A stretch of 64,000 bases of DNA from Bactericera cockerelli (lineage: Eukaryota > Arthropoda > Insecta > Hemiptera > Triozidae). The notes beneath the pieces are model-generated. The model was not told where the DNA came from. It was given only the letters and a program-made list of their open reading frames with translations, and searched no databases. Position 1 is the stretch's first letter. Every line of letters begins with the position of its first letter. Shown here one piece after another: positions 11,994 through 24,923 of the stretch. The stretch spans positions 16,748,183 through 16,812,182 of the forward strand of contig CM044960.1 in NCBI GenBank assembly GCA_024516035.1, in the 5' to 3' direction. The position numbers were made by a program, and so were the translations under genes.

Positions 11994-13823
11994 GTAATGT
12001 ACATTCCTCTAGAATTAAATAAAAGGTAGGCATAAAATTTGTTATAATATACCAATATGTGTATCACACTGATAGTATCAATATTGTACATATTTTGAAA
12101 TATCTTTTAACATGAAGAGGACAGTCTGAAAATCTAGGGACTATTTTTCATTTCAATGACCTCGTTTTCAAAATTCTTAAAATCAAAAAATCAGACTTAA
12201 TTTTGATTATTGTGTGGACTTAAATATTTCTTTTCTTTATCTTCCTTTTTGAAAACTTGAAAAATTTCTTTCTATTTGTCTTGTGTTCCCTACGATTAAT
12301 ATTAAAATTATGTGAATTTTATTTTGAGTTATGAAAGTTAAGTCTAAAAGTTGTTTCTTCTATAAAATTTGATTTGAAGCTATTAGTAGTCATGCACATT
12401 TTAATATCTCTTATCCTTATCTGATTCGCATGTCAGCGTTATGCAATACATCATGTAGTTTCAAGTCTTAAGTTCTCGTGATGCCTAAAATTTACTGATA
12501 GCGTTTTAAATTTATTATTTCATCCAACCACTGACATGCTAGTTATTAGGGTGCTAGTATTATCCTCCACATCACCCTTGTGTCTAATGTGCTCACTACT
12601 TTATCATATCCACTCCTTTTTGGATGGCAGGTACTATGAGTCTAATACTATTCACTATAGTAGTAGAATATTAATCAAAATTACCATCCTGAAGAAAGAG
12701 ATAAAATAATTGGTAGTTAGTTATAAGTAATATCCAACTAATGAATCAGAAATGTAAATAGGTAATATGACAAAATTACTCCAAAGTTTGCCACTATGTA
12801 ACTCCTCATAATAATTATGTAGGAACACATTAATTTTGTTAGTAGTTTCCTATTACCAGTTAACTGTAATTAACTATGCGTGACCTAATTGCTTAATTGG
12901 AAGCACATAATTTATAAATATGTAGATATTTGCATCTATAGTTCAAACATACATATTTATATTATCAGCTGTACTTACTCTGAAAAGTGAGATGGTAAAA
13001 AATCTTTCAAGCACTATTTCACCTAGGGATCACCTAGGCCACTTAGTTATTACAGAGCCTATGATTTGAGAAACGCTACAGATTTGAGAACTGGTGCAGA
13101 CATAACTTCAACCTCAGGAACCTTTTTTTATATAAAAAAAATAATCTCAAAGATAAAAAAGGGGGAATAAAACGAAGAAAATCATGAGATGAAAATGAGG
13201 AATTTAATTTTTTACACATTTTTCACACTTTTGGATTAGTGGGTAAGTAATTTTATTCGGGTCAGTTAACAAGACGAGTTTTCCAGTTTAAATTTTTTTC
13301 CTGTCATTTAACTCGGTGCTTATAAAAAAGAAAAAGTAGAAATCGTAAAATTCCACTGCTTTCATTTTCATTTTCAGACAGATTTAAATTATACTAATTT
13401 TAAGTAGCTCACAGTAACTTTTACAGTAATTGAAAAAAAGATTATGGTGGAATGGGAATAATAATCAATTGTACTATCAAAAAGCACGATTGGGAAAAAA
13501 ATAATGGTTATTATTTACGTTAGGTATATAATTTATACTATAACCTAGGTACCTACCTTTTTATTGGTAAACTGAAAACTCACCAGAATTCAACAAAATT
13601 TCCAATATAATGATTTTAAATATTTAAATATGTATTATTTCAGTAAGAGGCAGTCTGAGCCCTTCAATAAAATTCGATTTTGAAAATATATTTGATTCAC
13701 CCTTAGTAAGTTGTAAAACATCTGAGAAATTGTACATAACTACATACATAATTATGTAAGTATGATATGTAAAATTAGAATTATGAATGATTAAATTGCA
13801 GCTATCATTCTTTCTGTTTGCAG
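11994..13823. other. gene A intron 2
   Basis: GTAATG to TTTGCAG, about 1.8 kb of AT-rich sequence. No gene or clear mobile element was recognised. Confidence 0.6.
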
Positions 13824-14745
13824 GTTGAAAATCCAAGAGAGATAGCATCAGGATCGGCGGAAAGGAATGCGTCTCCTGAGAACACCAGGAGAAATTCTGG
13901 GTTTAGAAACTCTGCAGCAAGGAGTCGCGAAAATGACAGGAAGGCATTCAACTCCTTGGAAAACACATTATCCCTGGGTGCAGTCAATGCTGTAATGTTG
14001 TCAGGTCCTGTTGTTCCAAAGTCTGGATTCCGTAGACCTCTCCCTGGTAGAGCCTTACAGAATCCAGGGTTACGGAAAAATGAACCCCTAGAGTCATCTA
14101 CACAAGAAATTCCGGTGTTTTCAGAATCAAATCCTGTAGATCAGACAAGTGTTCATCCAACCAATTTCATTTCAGAGAATTCCACACCCAGGGCTGTTCC
14201 TGTAGAGTACTCCGCGCAAGATCAAGATGACAAGCTGCTTCATCATCAATCACAAGAACCTGGCTACGAGGTTACGGAGGAGGCTGAGCAACAACCTCTG
14301 AGGAGGCGGAAGCCGGGGAGAGTTAGGAAGAACAGAAACACAGGAATTCACAATACAGACTCGCCCTCCGATCGATTGTTTTCAACTGCCGATTACAACA
14401 ACAAATTACTCGGAATATCCATGCATCCTGGCAGTCAATTTCGTACGAAAGTAATTAAAATTAAACCCACAGTTGTTCCACTTTACATTAAAGGACACGA
14501 AGAGAACAAATCCAAGTACAGATATGATTTGTTCAACAAACATGCCCATAGGACACAGTTTAACTTGAAGTTAAAGAAGACAAATAGAACTTTGGACCCA
14601 GAAGAAAATGAAAAGGACTCCGAAGACAATGGCGGGGATACGCCCTCTTTGAATTTTGCAGAAAGTCAACAAAGCTCGAGCATTGAAATAATTTTACCAG
14701 ACAGTCTGAACCTTAGTGAGAACGAAGAGATTTATCTAACAGATG
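13824..14745 (+). CDS. gene A exon 3: Ser/Asn/Glu-rich segment
   Basis: The open frame continues from exon 2 in phase 0 (VENPREIASGS...). It has 307 codons plus one base, ending at GATG|GTGAGT (phase 1). The protein is hydrophilic and likely disordered, with basic patches (LRRRKPGRVRKNR near residue 165 of the exon, KVIKIKP, KLKKTNR) and an acidic end (EENEKDSEDNGGD). Reading past the donor stops at once (TAA at 14751). No known domain. Confidence 0.75.
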
Positions 14746-15144
14746 GTGAGTAATATCTATGCCACAGGATAGTACCTACAATCGTTATAGTTATCTCTGG
14801 AATTCACCTGATGTTGTTCTTTCTACAAGTTAATTGAATTGAGTTACACCATCATGCATGCATAGCACCTACATACATACCTACATATAATGCAGTTATT
14901 AGATTGGCCACAGATGATCACAAGATGGATCACATTAATTCCTTGTCTTCCACAGTGAGACACTATTACTGTGTACTTCTTGTCATATTCCTCGATTCAC
15001 AGTTACGTTATCAACACTTCTATGTTATGACTGTATTAAAATGATACCAACAATATCTTCGATATAATTAAAAATACTTTAATTGATTTTTTAACTTCCC
15101 CATATTAATTTTAATAAAAAACATTTTATACATATTTTTTACAG

Positions 15145-15202
15145 ATGAAACCATTGCGAATAAAATTCAGTCAAAAGACAGTCAGTTAAGTTCTCCACCG
15201 AG
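15145..15202 (+). CDS. gene A exon 4 (58 nt), splice phase unresolved
   Basis: The acceptor TTTTTTACAG and donor GAG|GTAAGC frame 58 nt. It joins exon 3 in phase (GAT, then ETIANKIQSKDSQLSSPP), which supports it, but leaves phase 2 at the donor while exon 5 is open only in phase 0. It may be an optional exon, may contain a base error, or exon 3 may join exon 5 through another acceptor (15525 keeps the frame but looks weak). Confidence 0.5.
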
Positions 15203-15556
15203 GTAAGCATGCATGTTATTTTTCCATTCTGTTTTGCATGCTGGTTAATTTAAATTACCTTTAAATATTATTTCTCTCCTTCTCGTAAGCAACCGAATGA
15301 CATATTACATTGCTTGCAAAATCTGGGTCTTACTCGTAGCCTGGACTCTGTGCAACTGGACTTGACATTCAGCCTGAGTATAGTTTCGCATTACTAACAA
15401 AAGTTTATCGCCAGGTTTGTTATTACCTGATTGATGCCAATCCTCATTGTACAATTTATTGATCATGCCAAAAAAATCAAATTGATAACTCAATATTTGT
15501 ATAGAATTTCAGTTGACCAGTAAGTTTACACAAAGTATTTCATGGTAACGTTTCAG

Positions 15557-16213
15557 GATCCTTTAGAAGAGTTTGATTTATTTGTATCGAGACCAATAGT
15601 TCAATCCATTAATGATCTCTCTACTAATGACACATCAACCGCATCTATGGAAATTGAGTCAAATAGTTCACCCAGCACAGAGTCTGCATCAGATGTCAGT
15701 ACTGAAACTGTTACTCAAACTGAAAAAAATGAAGGAGAGTCATCACTGGTAAAAAATAATAACTTTTTAAATGTAAATGCTTCTGAGTCTGCAACTAATT
15801 CTGATATTAACATTCTCTCTAACGAGATAATACCTGTGAATATTCCCTCTGTTCATTAACCTTTTAACAACAACCACCTCCACAACAACACAACAACAAC
15901 TACAACATCAACAACCACAACACCTAAACCAATAATGACAACTACAGAGTTGGCATTTGTAATATATGGACTGTATCCCAATGGTACAATTGTGCGCAAA
16001 TACCCCAACGGTACAATCATCCCTGAAACCACTAACATTACAGAAAATAGCCCTGATGATGAGAAAATCCTCAATGATATCATCTCCAGAAATACTATTT
16101 TCAAAGCTGTAAATAAAGCTAATAACGGAATGCTCTCTACCTCTACTACCACCGCTATCCCTGCTGTTGATACAACTGCTTCCTCTATTGAAAATACAAC
16201 TTTGCCGCTTCAA
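15557..16213 (+). CDS. gene A exon 5: Ser/Thr-rich segment with an in-frame stop
   Basis: Acceptor GTTTCAG and donor CTTCAA|GTAAGT. Residues encode DPLEEFDLFVSRPIVQS, then a Ser/Thr/Asn-rich stretch. A TAA at 15857-15859 interrupts the frame, yet the same frame resumes after about 45 nt with a Thr run, TTTTPKPIM, and then YPNGTIVRKYPNGTIIPE, an eight-residue repeat, to the donor (phase 0). Between the stop and about 15900 the +1 frame reads INLLTTTTSTTT, so two compensating small indels are a simple explanation; a true stop is the alternative. Confidence 0.65.
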
Positions 16214-18236
16214 GTAAGTACTTTCTGTAAGTGAAGAACTATTTAAAATGGAATTTGAGAGAATTTCATCGAAACAATGCCGTGTGTACTCCACTTGATT
16301 TCATTTCATTTTGAAAGGCAAACAACCTCCCGTTCAAGTAGGTAACAAGTAAAGTTTCGAATAATTCTCTACATTTCAAAATAGATTCTTCAAATAACAC
16401 CATTGTTTCTTAGCATTTTCAAACTAGATTGCATTCATTGTTTTACATCGTTACTTCCTTCTATTATACGTTTTCTTTTTGTTCAAATATGATTAAATAA
16501 TGGAATCATTCAATGCAAGAGCTTCTCTCATCGATATCAGTCTTATATCTTAGAGCACATTGCATACTTGGTAATTTCCTAGGCGCTCATATAAAATAGA
16601 AATGTCCCTGGCTTAATTTAATTTCGGTATTTTTTTCTTCCTATAATGCGTAATATCGGTTTAATTAAAATATAGGTAGGACATAAATATAAATATTTTG
16701 GAGGATTATTTCTTGTTTAACTATTAAAATTTAAATTCTGTGTCTCTGTAATCTTTTTTTTTTTTATAAAACTTGAGAGTGAAAACGAGGTATAAGTACT
16801 TTTTTGTTTTTGTATGTACCCAGTAATAGATGATTCTAGTAGCGCAGATTAAGGCTTTCCACCATATAAATAAAGTATTAATATTTAGTTTATATAATTA
16901 TAACTTAATTGCATAGTAGTAAACTAGATAAATTCTTTAGTTGGTTTCAGAAATCGATTTAGCTCAACAAGTATACGCACTTAACGTATAAAATGTTATA
17001 GTATTGTAATGTTATGTATTGTACAAAGGTAGTTATGAATTCGGCAAGATAGAAATTTTGAAGCATAAGATACAGACAGATGCCTAATATTAACAATAAA
17101 AATCTCGCATATTAAGTAGTTAGTCAGCACTTATTATTTCATTTAAATCAAAATTTACAAGACGAAAATACATTAATAATACAAAAAAAATTTCTTCAAT
17201 AATCATAATTAATTAAAATAATACGAAGTACCTATTATAGTATACTTGTACCATAAGGGTGTAAGTTTAAAAGCTTTCCTTGAAAAGGCGTTTTAAACAT
17301 GAAACATGCCGTTGCTAATTACCTTGCATAGTAAGAAGTACTTGAACTCTGATCCTGCTTTTGTACATAGACTCAGTAATTAACTTTGTACTGAAAGCAT
17401 GTCATCTCGGTTGTGGAAAACATTTTCAAAATAATCATTAATTTTTCTGTAGATACCTACCTATTGTAAATATCTATTGTAAATACTATTTGTAAAAAGA
17501 TTTATTTTGATAATTAATTTTTTTTATATCAAATAATTTTATTTGTTTGGTGTGAGTAGTTGAAAAGAGAAATATAATTTTATTAACATATCATGAGTAG
17601 TTAGCACATTGCACTGATACAGCTCTTTTTTGGTATAAAAAATAAATTTTCAGTCCTCAAATTATAAGATTAAGGCATAAAAAGCAGGTTGTGCATTTAC
17701 AATATCATTATTTTTTTTAGAAAATTTAATCTTAGAAGATCGAGTTTCATAGCCAGAGAACAAAGTTAGCAAAGTGAAAATGTAAATTATTAATTTTAAT
17801 AAAGGTAGGTAAGTACCTCTTCATTAAAAAAAAAAAACTAATTTCACAGTTGACTGTTGAGTAACAATTACCTCAACCTAACGTGTTATTTCATTGATCA
17901 TGTCAACATAATTATAAAGAGGACTGTCGGTTCCAAATTTAATATTCTTGGTCATACTGAACTTACAAGTAGTTATGATTCCTTCAGTGAGTAGGTAGGT
18001 ACCTACATACATAACTTGGAGTTGGTTGTAAGTGTAAACATTTAGTTATAATTCAAAGCAGTCAATCTGTAAAGCCATTAAAAAATAATAGCTTTGCTAT
18101 TATTTGTTTGCTTGAATCCAAGCACTCGTCGTTTGTATTGTCATGTAGATTTTGCAAGATAAATCCTATTTGTTTTGGTCAGTGTTTACTCCTGAATCCA
18201 TTCATCTTTCTACCTCTCTTCTTTAGCTATCCTCCT

Positions 18237-18257
18237 CTTTCTCTCTCTCTCTGTCTG

Positions 18258-18288
<31 letters not shown>

Positions 18289-18320
18289 ATCTCTCTCTCT
18301 CTCTCTTTCTCTCTCTCTCC
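18237..18320. repeat. (CT)n microsatellite
   Basis: CT repeats with occasional CTGT, CTAT and CTTT interruptions over about 84 bp. Confidence 0.9.
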
Positions 18321-19804
18321 AGTGTAGCTTTTAATCACAATACTTCTTTCTATCAAAAGTGCAGCAGGTCACTGCTCCGATTGCCAAAAAAGACAAAAAA
18401 CGTAAATAAATAAAATATATACCAACATTTTTACTGAATACTTTGAAACTGCAAAGACTAGGAATTTAAACTTCCCAATTTCTAAACTTATTATCAATAA
18501 AAAGTTCAATTTTATTGTACATCATAAATACTAGTACCTATGTATAATATTATGAAGGCAATAATTTCGATTTTAATATTGCACAAGAGCGTGTCACGTC
18601 TGAATTGAGAGCCAGAATTTTGTTCACGTTTCTATGTCAATAGCATTGAGTTTTTGGACATTGAAAAATAGAACTCATATTTCATGATATTCGAAATTGG
18701 GGAGAAAACCCTTCAGCCACCTGGTGCTTGAAGCGTTTTTTGTCAGCTTTCCTCCAAGCTTCGATGCAGAATAGCAATAACAAACTGCAGGGATGCGAAA
18801 ATATGTTGCAATAAATTTTGCATAGCTTCCGAAGTTAGTTCTCCAGAAAACACTATTTTCAATAATCCAATTGAAACGTATACATGGGGAACAGTTTTGA
18901 AATTTGAAATGGTTTCAGCAAGAACAGAAGGTTTAAGGGATAGGGTGGCAAAGAAGAATCTTATAGAATACGTATACAGGAGATTGCTGAACCAATACAA
19001 TATTTTCTGACCTGGTTTAAACTGAAAAGGACCACTGAGATTTTTTTATGAATCTACTTTTTTCAAGCTATGTAGTCTATCTAGCTAGATAGTTGTCTTA
19101 CTCTACGTTTGAAAGGAACTTTAACTTTACAACATTAGTACTATTATTTTACTAGGTAGGTAAGTTTTTTTGTTGAGTATGAGCAAAAACCTAGAAGATA
19201 TGTATTTTACTTTCATCATTTTATATTCAAACTTTTAGATGCACTCTATGTTGCTCAGTATCAATAGATTGAATTTTATTCAGTACATTAACATATGGAG
19301 GATTATGATAATCCTGTTAACAGTTTATCCGACTATGAGAGAGAAACAAGTGTTAACATAATACAATAGAAGGTATTACATAAATATCTATCTAGGGAAA
19401 CATTAAATAAAAACATTTCATGTGTAATAGTAGAAAAAAGTATAGGCTATATAATAGGAAATATGTGAAACTAAAATGAAATGAATATTACATAGGTTAT
19501 ATTTTTCTAATTAAAAATTTAGAAAAAAATCAAAGAAAAGGTCTTAAAAAAGGCTGTTAAAGTATATTTTCATTTCTCTTTTGATCTTTATTCTCTTACC
19601 CTTTCTCTTTATTTTGAAGAGTTTATTGGTTCTTATTTTACTTGCTATAGATGAATAAAAATATTTTTTTTCTTCTTTCCAAATTTTAATGGAGCGAACA
19701 CTGAAAATATTGACCATAATACTACAGGGAAAAAAACATTACACGTAACTTATGTTTATTCCTCCCAGTAATTATTTACTGATAAATGAAAGATTCTTCT
19801 TATA

Positions 19805-21048
19805 CAGTATGTTTCAGAAAAGGTGGCCACCCCCTCGTAACTTTTGAACGCGACGGAATTTTTCCATTCTGTAAAGTCCTAGGTATAGGAAGTGCCCTAT
19901 GGCCCATCCTGTGGTCATATTTATTTTTGGCCCCGGTCGGCCCTTCCGGCTTTTAGGCCATACTTTTTCATTTTTCTCGCGAATTTTAAATGGAATGGTA
20001 TATTTTTTATTCCTGTTAATTAAAGTCCAAGTTAGGCCGAGTATAATGAGCTTTTAAAATTTTCAAAAGCCTTATCAGGGGCGGAGCTAGTAGGGTGGAA
20101 GTTTCAAGATTGTTACACCCTGTATTTCAGCGTCAGCTAGATTTTTTAGTACTTTTTTTATGTTCATAGGTTCAAAAAATTGTTTTACACCATATGATAT
20201 CAAAAATATATTCTTGTTTACTTCTAATCATGGTCATAGTAAGGTTTTTGTAAAAGTACTTTTTTTCTCACGTCAATTTTTCCATAAATTAATGGTGTTC
20301 TCGAAATTGGCATTTTTAGAGGTGAAAGTCTGCAGTGACATATGTTTTTTATGCTTGAAATCGAAAGAAAACTTAACGCAGAAGCGATTAAGATCATAAA
20401 AAAAGCCATTTAACCTGCTAGTTTTTTCACGACAGTGTCCGGTAAAGTGGGTGAATTTCGTATTGGATTTTTTTTTGTTGAGGAAACACAATTGGCATAG
20501 AAAATAAATAATATCTAATAAGGGAATAATACTTCAATAGACATAACTAAATGCGAAATTAAATGAAAATTATTTCTTCTAAATCAGTGCCGGATTTTTT
20601 TTTTTTTTTTTTTTAGATTTTTATTTAGAGACCTGGTATTCATTACTAGCAACACCAGTATGATTTTTTTTTTTAAATTTGGGTTTAATATCGCGTTTCA
20701 ACTGCATGGTCATATCATAACGGGGGTGTTACATTCCATTCGCAAGAAACTCACCAACCTCCTAAACACATTTATCTCACCCAGCCTGGGTTAGGCCGGA
20801 ATGCCAGCATCACGAAGTCTTCTCCTCGCTGGACGTTGCTTAACTTCGGTGATCCTACAAGAATCGTTGCATTCAAAGCGCCATCGGACTGACTCCAGAA
20901 TTATTGACAATGTGTTTTCTACAGATTTTACCAACTTACCAACTAAAATTGTCTCAAGAGGGGACCCCTAGGCCGACTTTAGAAGCAGCATTATCCGATA
21001 ATTATTTTTGATACAAGTTGAACTTTGAAAAGTGAAAAAAAGAGAGAG

Positions 21049-21081
<33 letters not shown>

Positions 21082-21869
21082 CCGGCACTGATTTAGAAGA
21101 AATAATTTTCATTTAATTTCGCATTTAGTTATGTCTATTGAAGTATTATTCCCTCATTAGATATTATTTATTTTCTATGCCAATTGTGTTTCCTCAACAA
21201 AAAAAAATCCAATACGAAATTCACCCACTTTACCGGACACTGTCGTGAAAAAACTAGCAGGTTAAATGGCTTTTTTTATAATCTTAATCGCTTCTGAGTT
21301 AAGTTTTCTTTCGATTTCAAGCATAAAAAACATATGTCACTGCAGACTTTCACCTCTAAAAATGCAAATTTCGAGAACACCATTAATTTACGGAAAAATT
21401 GACGTGAGAAAAAAAGTACTTTTACAAAAACCTTACTATGACCCTGATTAGAAGTAAACAAGAATATTTTTTGATTTCATATGGTGTAAAACAATATTTT
21501 GAACCTATGAACATAAAAAAAGTACTAAAAAATCTAACTAACGCTGAAATACAGGGTGTAATAATCTCGAAACTTGCACCCTACTAGCTCCGCCCCTGAT
21601 AAGGCTTTTGAAAATTTTAAAAGCTCATTATACTCAGCCTAACTTGGACTTTAATTAACAGGAATAAAAAATATAGCATTCCATTTAAAATTCGCGAGAA
21701 AAATGAAAAAGTATGGCCTAAAAGCCGGAAGGGCCGACCGGGGCCAAAAATAAATATGACCACAGGATGGGCCATAGGGCTCTTCCTATACCTAGGACTT
21801 TACAGAATTGAAAAATTCCGTCGCGTTCAAAAGTTTCGAGGGGGTGGCCACCTTTTCTGAAACATACTG
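19805..21869. mobile_element. 2.06-kb near-perfect foldback element with a SINE in the loop
   Basis: The left arm 19805-20594 is almost the exact reverse complement of the right arm 21081-21869 (about 790 nt each, only scattered mismatches in the parts compared). The ends read CAGTATGTTTCAGAAAAGG and its complement, flanked on both sides by TATA, consistent with a TA target duplication as in Tc1/mariner elements. The loop of 486 bp starts with a T run (20595-20613), ends with an A run (21049-21079) and contains a minus-strand 5S-headed SINE. The matching 60-79-codon open frames in both arms are mirror copies with no known domain. No transposase is present, so it is non-autonomous. It sits in a gene A intron and would form a very long hairpin in the transcript. 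Confidence 0.85.
20663..20893 (-). mobile_element. 5S-rRNA-headed SINE (SINE3 type)
   Basis: Read on the minus strand, the head carries GATCACCGAAGTTAAGCAAC, the conserved internal-promoter part of 5S rRNA, then GTCCAGCGAGG. The body (CCCAGGCTGGGTGAG, GCGAATGGAATGTAACACCC) is shared with the tRNA-headed SINEs here. The tail is the A run seen as T at 20664-20674. It lies in the loop of the foldback element. Confidence 0.85.
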
Positions 21870-22018
21870 TATATGCAGTCAATTTTCAACTGTGTTATTT
21901 TTAATATTCTCCTTATACACAGATTTTATCCATGTCCTATAATTATTTTACTTGCGCACTGTGTAAAACTTGCAACTATTTTTTTCTTCTTGTGTTTTTT
22001 GTAAAATTCTTATTCCAG

Positions 22019-24323
22019 GTATCCAAAAAGAACAAAGATGCTATACAGTCAACCGTTTCTTCGCAATCCGATACACCTTCACCATCACTAACAACCAACA
22101 ATGACGCTACAACTGACTCTCTATCGGACAACGATCTAACAACTACAGACAGTCAGGTAACATCTAATTCCTCAGCTATTAGTGAAAACACTATCAGAAA
22201 TTCCAAATCATTTAAAAGTGAAAATCAGGTTTCAAATAACATCACATCAACAACACCAAAACCAAAAACAAAAAAACCAAAAGGTAAATCAAATAAAAAC
22301 AATACTACTAAGGCAACCACAACCACCACTACAACGACCTCAACTACCCCAGAACCTACAACCACTACAACCGACGAACTGATAACCCTACCAACTGATC
22401 TTCCTATTACAACTACTGAAACATCAACTACACTCAAAACTACCACTTCTAAACCGAAAACAACTAGAAAACCCACTTCAAAGCCTAAAAACAGCTAGTA
22501 AAAAGAACACTCCAAAACCCTCAACATCTTCCACAACTACCACCACAACAGAGCCCACTACCACAACACAAGAGCCAACCACTACCAAACCAACCACTAC
22601 AACAACTTCTACTACAACAACACAGAAACCCACCACTGCCAAACCAAAAACAACAAACAAGCCCAAAAGTGCCAAACAATCCAAGCCTAAACCTAAAATA
22701 ACAACAACAACAACGACGACAACTACTCCGGAACCAACAACTACAACACAAAACCTACAACAAAACCAGAGCCTATTGCACTTATTTCTCAGAACCTACT
22801 ACAGTATTATGAAACTAACACCGTCTACGACACCAAAACCTAAAACTACAAAAAAACCAAAATCATCGAGTTCTAAAAAAAACACCCCAAAACCAACCAC
22901 TACAACTACCACTACAAGCACCACTCCAGAACCAACAACCACTACCACTGAAGAGCCAACCACTTACACTAACCTACCACTACACAACAACAACACAACC
23001 ACTTCAAAACCAACAACAACTACTTCTCAAAGACCTACTACAACTAAACCAAAGTGACTACTAAACCCGCTAGTAAACTAAAAATGCAAAGCAAACCAAA
23101 TCCAAACCCAAAACAACAAATTCAACTACTACAACCACGACGACAACGACAACAACTCCAGAACCAACGACTACATCACAAGAGCCTACCACGACACCAG
23201 AACCCATTACAACAACTCCTGAACGTCTACAACAACCTCAACAACAACTCCTAAACCAACAACTACAAAACAAAATACGACAAGAAAACCAACATCAAAA
23301 CCAAAAACAAAAAATAAAAAGAACACACCAAAATCTACAACTACTTCAACAACAACACCCACTACAACAACAACTACAACCCAGAACCTACGACTACCAC
23401 CACAGAGGAACACATTACATCTCCACCGGAACCTTTAACTACAACGATCAGTACTACTCAAAAAACAACTACTTCGACAACCCTAAACCAACAACACAAA
23501 AACCAAAGAGTAAGAAAAAATCAGTTCCAAAACAACAACCAAAAAACCAACTACCACTTCCACAACAACATCAACAACGACTACTACTACAACAACAACC
23601 ACTACCACTCCAGAACCTACTACAACGACAACAGAAGAACCTACCACTACTCCAAAACCAACTACAACTTCAACCACAACAAAGAAACCAACCACAATCA
23701 AACCTAAAACTGTATCCAAATCAAATAGCAAACCTAAATCTTCAAGTAAAAAATCTGCTCCTAAAACCACTACAACCACCTCTACCACAACTACTTCTAC
23801 AACTCCAGAACCAGTTGATGAAGAAGAACAAGAGGAAGAGGAAGATAATGAAGAACAAGAAATTGCTGAGGAATTAGAAACTACAAAACCCTTAACAACC
23901 ACAACTACGACTACCACTCAGAAAACAACCACTTCGAAACCCAATACAACTCCTAAATCAAAATCTAGCAGCAAAAAAACTACACCAAAACCAAAATCAA
24001 CTACAGCTGTCGAAAAGATAGTAACTAGCAAACCATCAAGTACCACAGAGAGCATCAAACCTATTCCTCAAGGAAAATCTAAAAGTGAAACCTCATCAAA
24101 TTCAATTACTTCCTCTACTAAGCAAAGCTCAGTAGAGACAGTGAGGAAAGCCAAGCAAGCTACTTTTGAACCAGAAGTACCACTTCCTCGCTCAATATCT
24201 TCACTGGAAAGTGAAGCACCACCATCTGATGAGTCATCTGATAACTCTGCAGACGATGAGGAGCCCTCTGAAGATGAAAGTGATGACAATGATGGTGATG
24301 ATGAGACTGAAAGCGTTCCTGAA
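22019..24323 (+). CDS. gene A exon 6: Thr/Pro/Lys repeat (mucin-like) with many frame changes
   Basis: Acceptor TTATTCCAG, donor CCTGAA|GTAAGT. It begins VSKKNKDAIQSTVSSQ in phase with exon 5, then enters six to seven degenerate 60-90-residue units: a Lys/Ser-rich linker (SSSKKNTPKP) followed by a Thr run, TTPEPTTTTTEEPTT, and TTTSKP. Such Thr/Pro tracts are typical O-glycosylated mucin domains of secreted insect proteins. The frame is open to 22498, then changes about nine times between 22487 and about 23600 (for example near 22487, 22753, 23055, 23097, 23225, 23380, 23480). It is open again from about 23600 to the donor, ending with acidic stretches (PVDEEEQEEEEDNEEQE, then DESDDNDGDDETESVPE). 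Net length leaves a +1 shift, so the printed sequence cannot be translated as one frame. Confidence 0.7.
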
Positions 24324-24642
24324 GTAAGTCAATGTAAATAGAAATATTCATTTAGGTATAAAAGGGAAGTATCTTTATGTACATAACACTCAGGAAAAAT
24401 GCACTAAAACCTTCTAAACTAACATCCACCTACACACATATTATCTAATTCTTACGATAAAAATCTGATTTCTCAATCTTTACTTTTTTTGGAAATAAAG
24501 ACAGCAGGCCTACAAGTTTCTATTTCTGGTTATAGGGCACTATCTACTTCTTCGCAAACCTGAGCAAATAGCAAACTCAAGTGTAACAAATACCACTTGT
24601 GAATAAATACGGTGAACATGACCTATTATTTTGTATCTATAA

Positions 24643-24923
24643 TTAACACTTTCCGTGCCGGAGACTCATTTTGAAATTATTGCCCAGTGCCGTAGTGATA
24701 TTTACCATTTGGTAACACCGGCACAGGCTTAATTTTTTTTGAAGTTTTTCTTGTTCTGTGCCGGTGTTACCATTTGGTAACACTATTTTATGTAAGGTGT
24801 TACCAAAAGGTAACACCGGGGTCGAGAAGTAGATGTCTTTGGTGTTATCGGTGTTACCAAACGGTAACACCATTTTCCTGAACAGGTGTTACCAAACGGT
24901 AACACCGGCACGGAAAGTGTTAA
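24643..24923. mobile_element. TTAA-flanked element with five palindromic modules
   Basis: Ends are exact inverted copies over 19 bp including the target (TTAACACTTTCCGTGCCGG). Flanking TTAA at 24643-24646 and 24920-24923 matches the piggyBac target duplication. Inside are five copies of an inverted-repeat module of the form GGTGTTACC-N4-GGTAACACC (first one imperfect near 24699-24719, then 24763, 24796, 24850 and 24885). No coding frame, so it is non-autonomous. Confidence 0.85.

Larger units (their letters stand above)
16214..22018. other. gene A intron 5
   Basis: A 5.8-kb intron, GTAAGT to TTCCAG. It contains AT-rich unique sequence, a (CT)n block at 18237-18320 and the large foldback element at 19805-21869. 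The open frame at 18108-18413 is the translation of the CT repeat. Confidence 0.6.

Noticed and set aside
20160..21461. Mirror open frames of 60-79 codons in the foldback arms
   Set aside because: They are the same sequence read in the two arms, with no transposase motif and different lengths after single-base changes.
22225..23917. Val/Gly-rich minus-strand frames
   Set aside because: They are antisense shadows of the Thr-coding repeat in gene A exon 6.
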